A DNA stretch of 29,225 nucleotides from a virus. Position 1 is the first letter of the stretch; every line of letters begins with the position of its first letter. Positions 27,065-29,225 of the stretch are shown piece by piece. A program made the translations under genes and the position numbers. The DNA is taken from IMG/VR virus record IMGVR_UViG_3300042402_001880, positions 1 to 29,225 of that record; one strand, given 5' to 3'. The notes beneath the pieces were generated by a model. That model was not told the origin of the DNA, made no database searches, and saw only the letters and a list, made by a program, of their open reading frames with translations.

Positions 27065-27807
27065 ACCTAGAAAATAAAAAGAGAATTACAAAAGACATCG
27101 TTATTTATGAAAACTTTATTGATGAAGAGACTTGTCAAAAAATGATACAGGCGTTAGATGCTCAGGCAGATAACGGAAAAATCTCTTGGATGCCCATATC
27201 ATTCTATGAGTCATATTCTTCTGTTCTTCCACAAGACAACGACCAAGAACTACTTGATGCTGGACTATCTTCAACTATTTTTTCCGACATTGAAAAGGCA
27301 ATGCCAGAAGCAATCGCTTCAGTCCACGACCTTGACCCAAAGATAATTTCTAAAATTGGATACCACACACAAAAGTGGGAACCAGGAGCATATGCAAGAA
27401 TACACTCAGACAATACAGATGCTGAGGGAAATTCTGGAGCATTCACAAGAAGCCGTTATGCTGGGTTCTTATACCTTAATGATAATTTTGAAGGCGGACT
27501 ACTAAAGTTCCCAGGACAAGACATTAGTATTCAACCAAAAGTTGGAATGCTTGCTGTTTTTGACGGAGGATTTAATAATATGCACGAGGTAACTTTAATA
27601 GAAAGTGGAGTAAGATATACCATTGGATCTTTTTGGGATGACAGAGAAGAGTCTGCTTACCCTCAAGAACTAAGAGATGCCTGGGCAGAAGAAATGAAAG
27701 CAACAAGAGCCCAGCAAGAAATTGAAAGAGCAGAGTGGCAAGAACTCCTTAAAGAAGGATACAAAATAGATACTGATGGAAACAAATACAAAGTGGAGGA
27801 AAAGTAA
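27061..27807 (+). CDS. 2OG-Fe(II) oxygenase, prolyl-4-hydroxylase type
   Basis: A 248-residue protein beginning MNLENKKRITKDIVIYENFI. Metal ligands H115 and D117 (ARIHSDNTD), distal H175 (NNMHEVTLI), R185 (SGVRYTIGSFW), core YLNDNFEGGLLKFP (138-151). A charged, coiled-coil-like C-terminal tail (about 195-248) is unusual in the set and could mediate assembly. Start overlaps the previous stop as ATGA. Confidence 0.9.
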   Translation: MNLENKKRITKDIVIYENFIDEETCQKMIQALDAQADNGKISWMPISFYESYSSVLPQDNDQELLDAGLSSTIFSDIEKAMPEAIASVHDLDPKIISKIGYHTQKWEPGAYARIHSDNTDAEGNSGAFTRSRYAGFLYLNDNFEGGLLKFPGQDISIQPKVGMLAVFDGGFNNMHEVTLIESGVRYTIGSFWDDREESAYPQELRDAWAEEMKATRAQQEIERAEWQELLKEGYKIDTDGNKYKVEEK

Positions 27808-28470
27808 ATGGACATTTTTTTAAAAAAAGAGTTTGAGGATGCAGGATATAATACAGAAGTTTTTCACGATGGCGTTTTGTTTATCAAAGATTTTTTAAAA
27901 GAAAAAGAACTTGATACTATCTTAGAGATAATCAAAACAACTCCAGAAGAAGATTGGTCTATAGAATATACAAAAAACCTTGCCAGGTTCTGTATGGAAA
28001 AATTTGGCAGAGACGATGTCGATAATCTTGTTGCTGAGGGTAAATTTGAAATAACTCAAAACTGGCAAGATAAAAATTTAGATATTACAAAAGAAGAGAT
28101 TAGCAAAACCCTTCAGGTGAGGCTTGGGAATTTAATAAAACTATCAGATCCTAGCCTAGAACTCGCTGGCTTTGGAACTCTGCAAAGAATGCAAGAAGGA
28201 GTAGAACTAAAGGCTCATACAGATCAGCATACAGACCCATCAATTAAATATGCTGCTATACTATATATCAACGATGACTATAAGGATGGGACTCTATTCT
28301 TTAAGAATAAAGAAAATTCAGACTTAAGACCAGCACCAGGAACATTGCTTCTTTTCCCAGGAAACGAAGAATATGAACATGGAGTTCGTTTTGTAGGAGA
28401 AGGACCTATTCGTTATGTTACGGTAGGGTTTATAAAAATTACAGGTTTTTACGAACATAATAAATTCTAA
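27808..28470 (+). CDS. 2OG-Fe(II) oxygenase, prolyl-4-hydroxylase type
   Basis: A 220-residue protein beginning MDIFLKKEFEDAGYNTEVFH. Metal ligands H137 and D139 (KAHTDQHTD), distal H191 (YEHGVRFV), R202 (GPIRYVTVGF), core YINDDYKDGTLFF (153-165). This core departs from the EGG signature of its neighbours (KDG) and the strand that follows is polar rather than FP, suggesting a different substrate. GGAGGAAA precedes the ATG, which follows the previous stop directly. Confidence 0.88.
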   Translation: MDIFLKKEFEDAGYNTEVFHDGVLFIKDFLKEKELDTILEIIKTTPEEDWSIEYTKNLARFCMEKFGRDDVDNLVAEGKFEITQNWQDKNLDITKEEISKTLQVRLGNLIKLSDPSLELAGFGTLQRMQEGVELKAHTDQHTDPSIKYAAILYINDDYKDGTLFFKNKENSDLRPAPGTLLLFPGNEEYEHGVRFVGEGPIRYVTVGFIKITGFYEHNKF

Positions 28471-28481
28471 GGAGATATAAA

Positions 28482-29108
28482 ATGGACAGAGAAATACTTG
28501 AAGAAAAGGTTTACTATTACACAAACGTAATTGAGGATCCAAAGAAACTTGTTGAGGCAATTGAAAATGACAACAAGGATGAATGGGGAGAGTGGATGGC
28601 GTGTAGCGGACAGCACTATGTCTACGGAACAGACAAGAGTATCTCACAAGCAGATCCCTCAGATGAAAAAAATACATATATTTATTCAACACTCCAAAAG
28701 GCTTTTGACGATGTAGCAAGAGACTACGCAGCAGCCCACGGTATCACAGAAGAACCTAAACTGTTTCCAATGTATCCAATTAAGAAGTACATGGCTGGAA
28801 CATTTATGGGGGCACACTTTGATCAGCAAGAGGGAGATGAAAGACTTAAGGTTTCTTTCGTAATGTACCTCAATGATGATTATGAGGGTGGAGAGATTTC
28901 TTTTACAATTAGAGATCCAAAGGGCCCAATTCAAGGTCCAACTCCAGATTCAGATTTTGCAAATGCAGATCCTTCAGCATATCATTTTGCAGTTAAGCCA
29001 AAGGCTGGAAGTATTATTGTATTTCCTCCATCACCACCATATCACCACACAGCACACCTAGTTAAGAGTGGTTATAAGTATATGGTACCGCAACACTGGA
29101 TTCACTAA
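28482..29108 (+). CDS. 2OG-Fe(II) oxygenase, prolyl-4-hydroxylase type
   Basis: A 208-residue protein beginning MDREILEEKVYYYTNVIEDP. Metal ligands H112 and D114 (GAHFDQQ), distal H189 by spacing (PYHHTAHLV), K199 (SGYKYMVPQHW), core YLNDDYEGGEISF (129-141). A Pro/Asp-rich insert (145-167, DPKGPIQGPTPDSDF) sits in the loop over the active site, where substrate selectivity is usually set. AAGGAG precedes the ATG. Confidence 0.9.
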   Translation: MDREILEEKVYYYTNVIEDPKKLVEAIENDNKDEWGEWMACSGQHYVYGTDKSISQADPSDEKNTYIYSTLQKAFDDVARDYAAAHGITEEPKLFPMYPIKKYMAGTFMGAHFDQQEGDERLKVSFVMYLNDDYEGGEISFTIRDPKGPIQGPTPDSDFANADPSAYHFAVKPKAGSIIVFPPSPPYHHTAHLVKSGYKYMVPQHWIH

Positions 29109-29157
29109 TTCTATTATTGAATTACTTTTTACATAACTCTCAACAATACATTTAGGT

Positions 29158-29224
29158 AGAGTTTTACTTTTTAGAAAACTCTGCTATACTTAAGACTATT
29201 CCGTTTTTGAAAGGACGATACACA
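29158..29224 (+). promoter_or_regulatory. Hairpin-covered promoter and start of the next gene
   Basis: AGAGTTTT (29158-29165) pairs perfectly with AAAACTCT (29175-29182); an extended -10 TGC-TATACT (29185-29190) begins at its last base, so the -35 region lies inside the inverted repeat. AAAGGAC (29210-29216) and the final CAT suggest that a further gene starts at 29224 beyond the window, possibly continuing the oxygenase series. Confidence 0.45.
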
Positions 29225-29225
29225 T

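Overview
The window looks like part of a double-stranded DNA bacteriophage genome: dense, short, AT-rich genes, many start/stop overlaps (TAATG, ATGA), a set of virion fibre genes, a secreted lysozyme and small early-type genes. The host cannot be fixed from the sequence. A PASTA domain in a fibre protein, purine-rich Shine-Dalgarno sites, apparently leaderless promoters and CRP/GlxR-like operators fit a Gram-positive host, perhaps a low-GC actinobacterium; this is inference.

Layout. (1) 1-2586, minus strand: at least three small operons of 33-68-residue proteins, several with cysteine pairs. (2) 2587-3293: a divergent control region with G-runs at a spacing of about 15 nt, CRP-like operators, a clear promoter and repeated TGAGCCTAGCAAATAA boxes; it could also be a replication origin. 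(3) 3294-4904, plus: small genes, two with membrane segments and four rich in cysteine. (4) 4901-7394, minus: a 2-oxoglutarate/Fe(II) oxygenase (2OG oxygenase), a small protein, a DNA methyltransferase-like protein and a DHH-phosphoesterase-like protein. (5) 7427-22083, mostly plus: a holin-like protein, a hairpin RNA unit, then adhesin and tail-fibre genes containing collagen triplets, Listeria-Bacteroides repeats, a PASTA domain, Val-Thr-Pro repeats, FN3 domains and a Pro/Phe/Tyr repeat tract. A zinc-binding protein, two oxygenases and a minus-strand lysozyme interrupt them. (6) 22181-29108, plus: a nearly continuous operon with seven more prolyl-4-hydroxylase-type oxygenases and three companion genes.

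Main result. The window encodes nine prolyl-4-hydroxylase-type 2OG oxygenases plus one cupin/JmjC-type one, next to virion proteins carrying collagen-like, Val-Thr-Pro and Pro-Phe-Phe repeats. All nine keep the HxD...H metal triad and a basic 2-oxoglutarate-binding residue, and most share an NDDYEGG signature. I propose a phage-encoded system that hydroxylates the phage's own proline-rich (or lysine-bearing) appendages. Substrates are inferred from proximity only. Host glycans, nucleobases or small molecules are alternatives.

Regulation. At least sixteen -10 boxes are visible, most of the extended TGnTATAAT type. Six have exactly six bases between the hexamer and ATG, which puts the transcript start on the A of the start codon. 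The first 3.1 kb holds four perfect TGTGA-N6-TCACA palindromes plus three near matches, three of the perfect ones 64-70 bp upstream of predicted starts.
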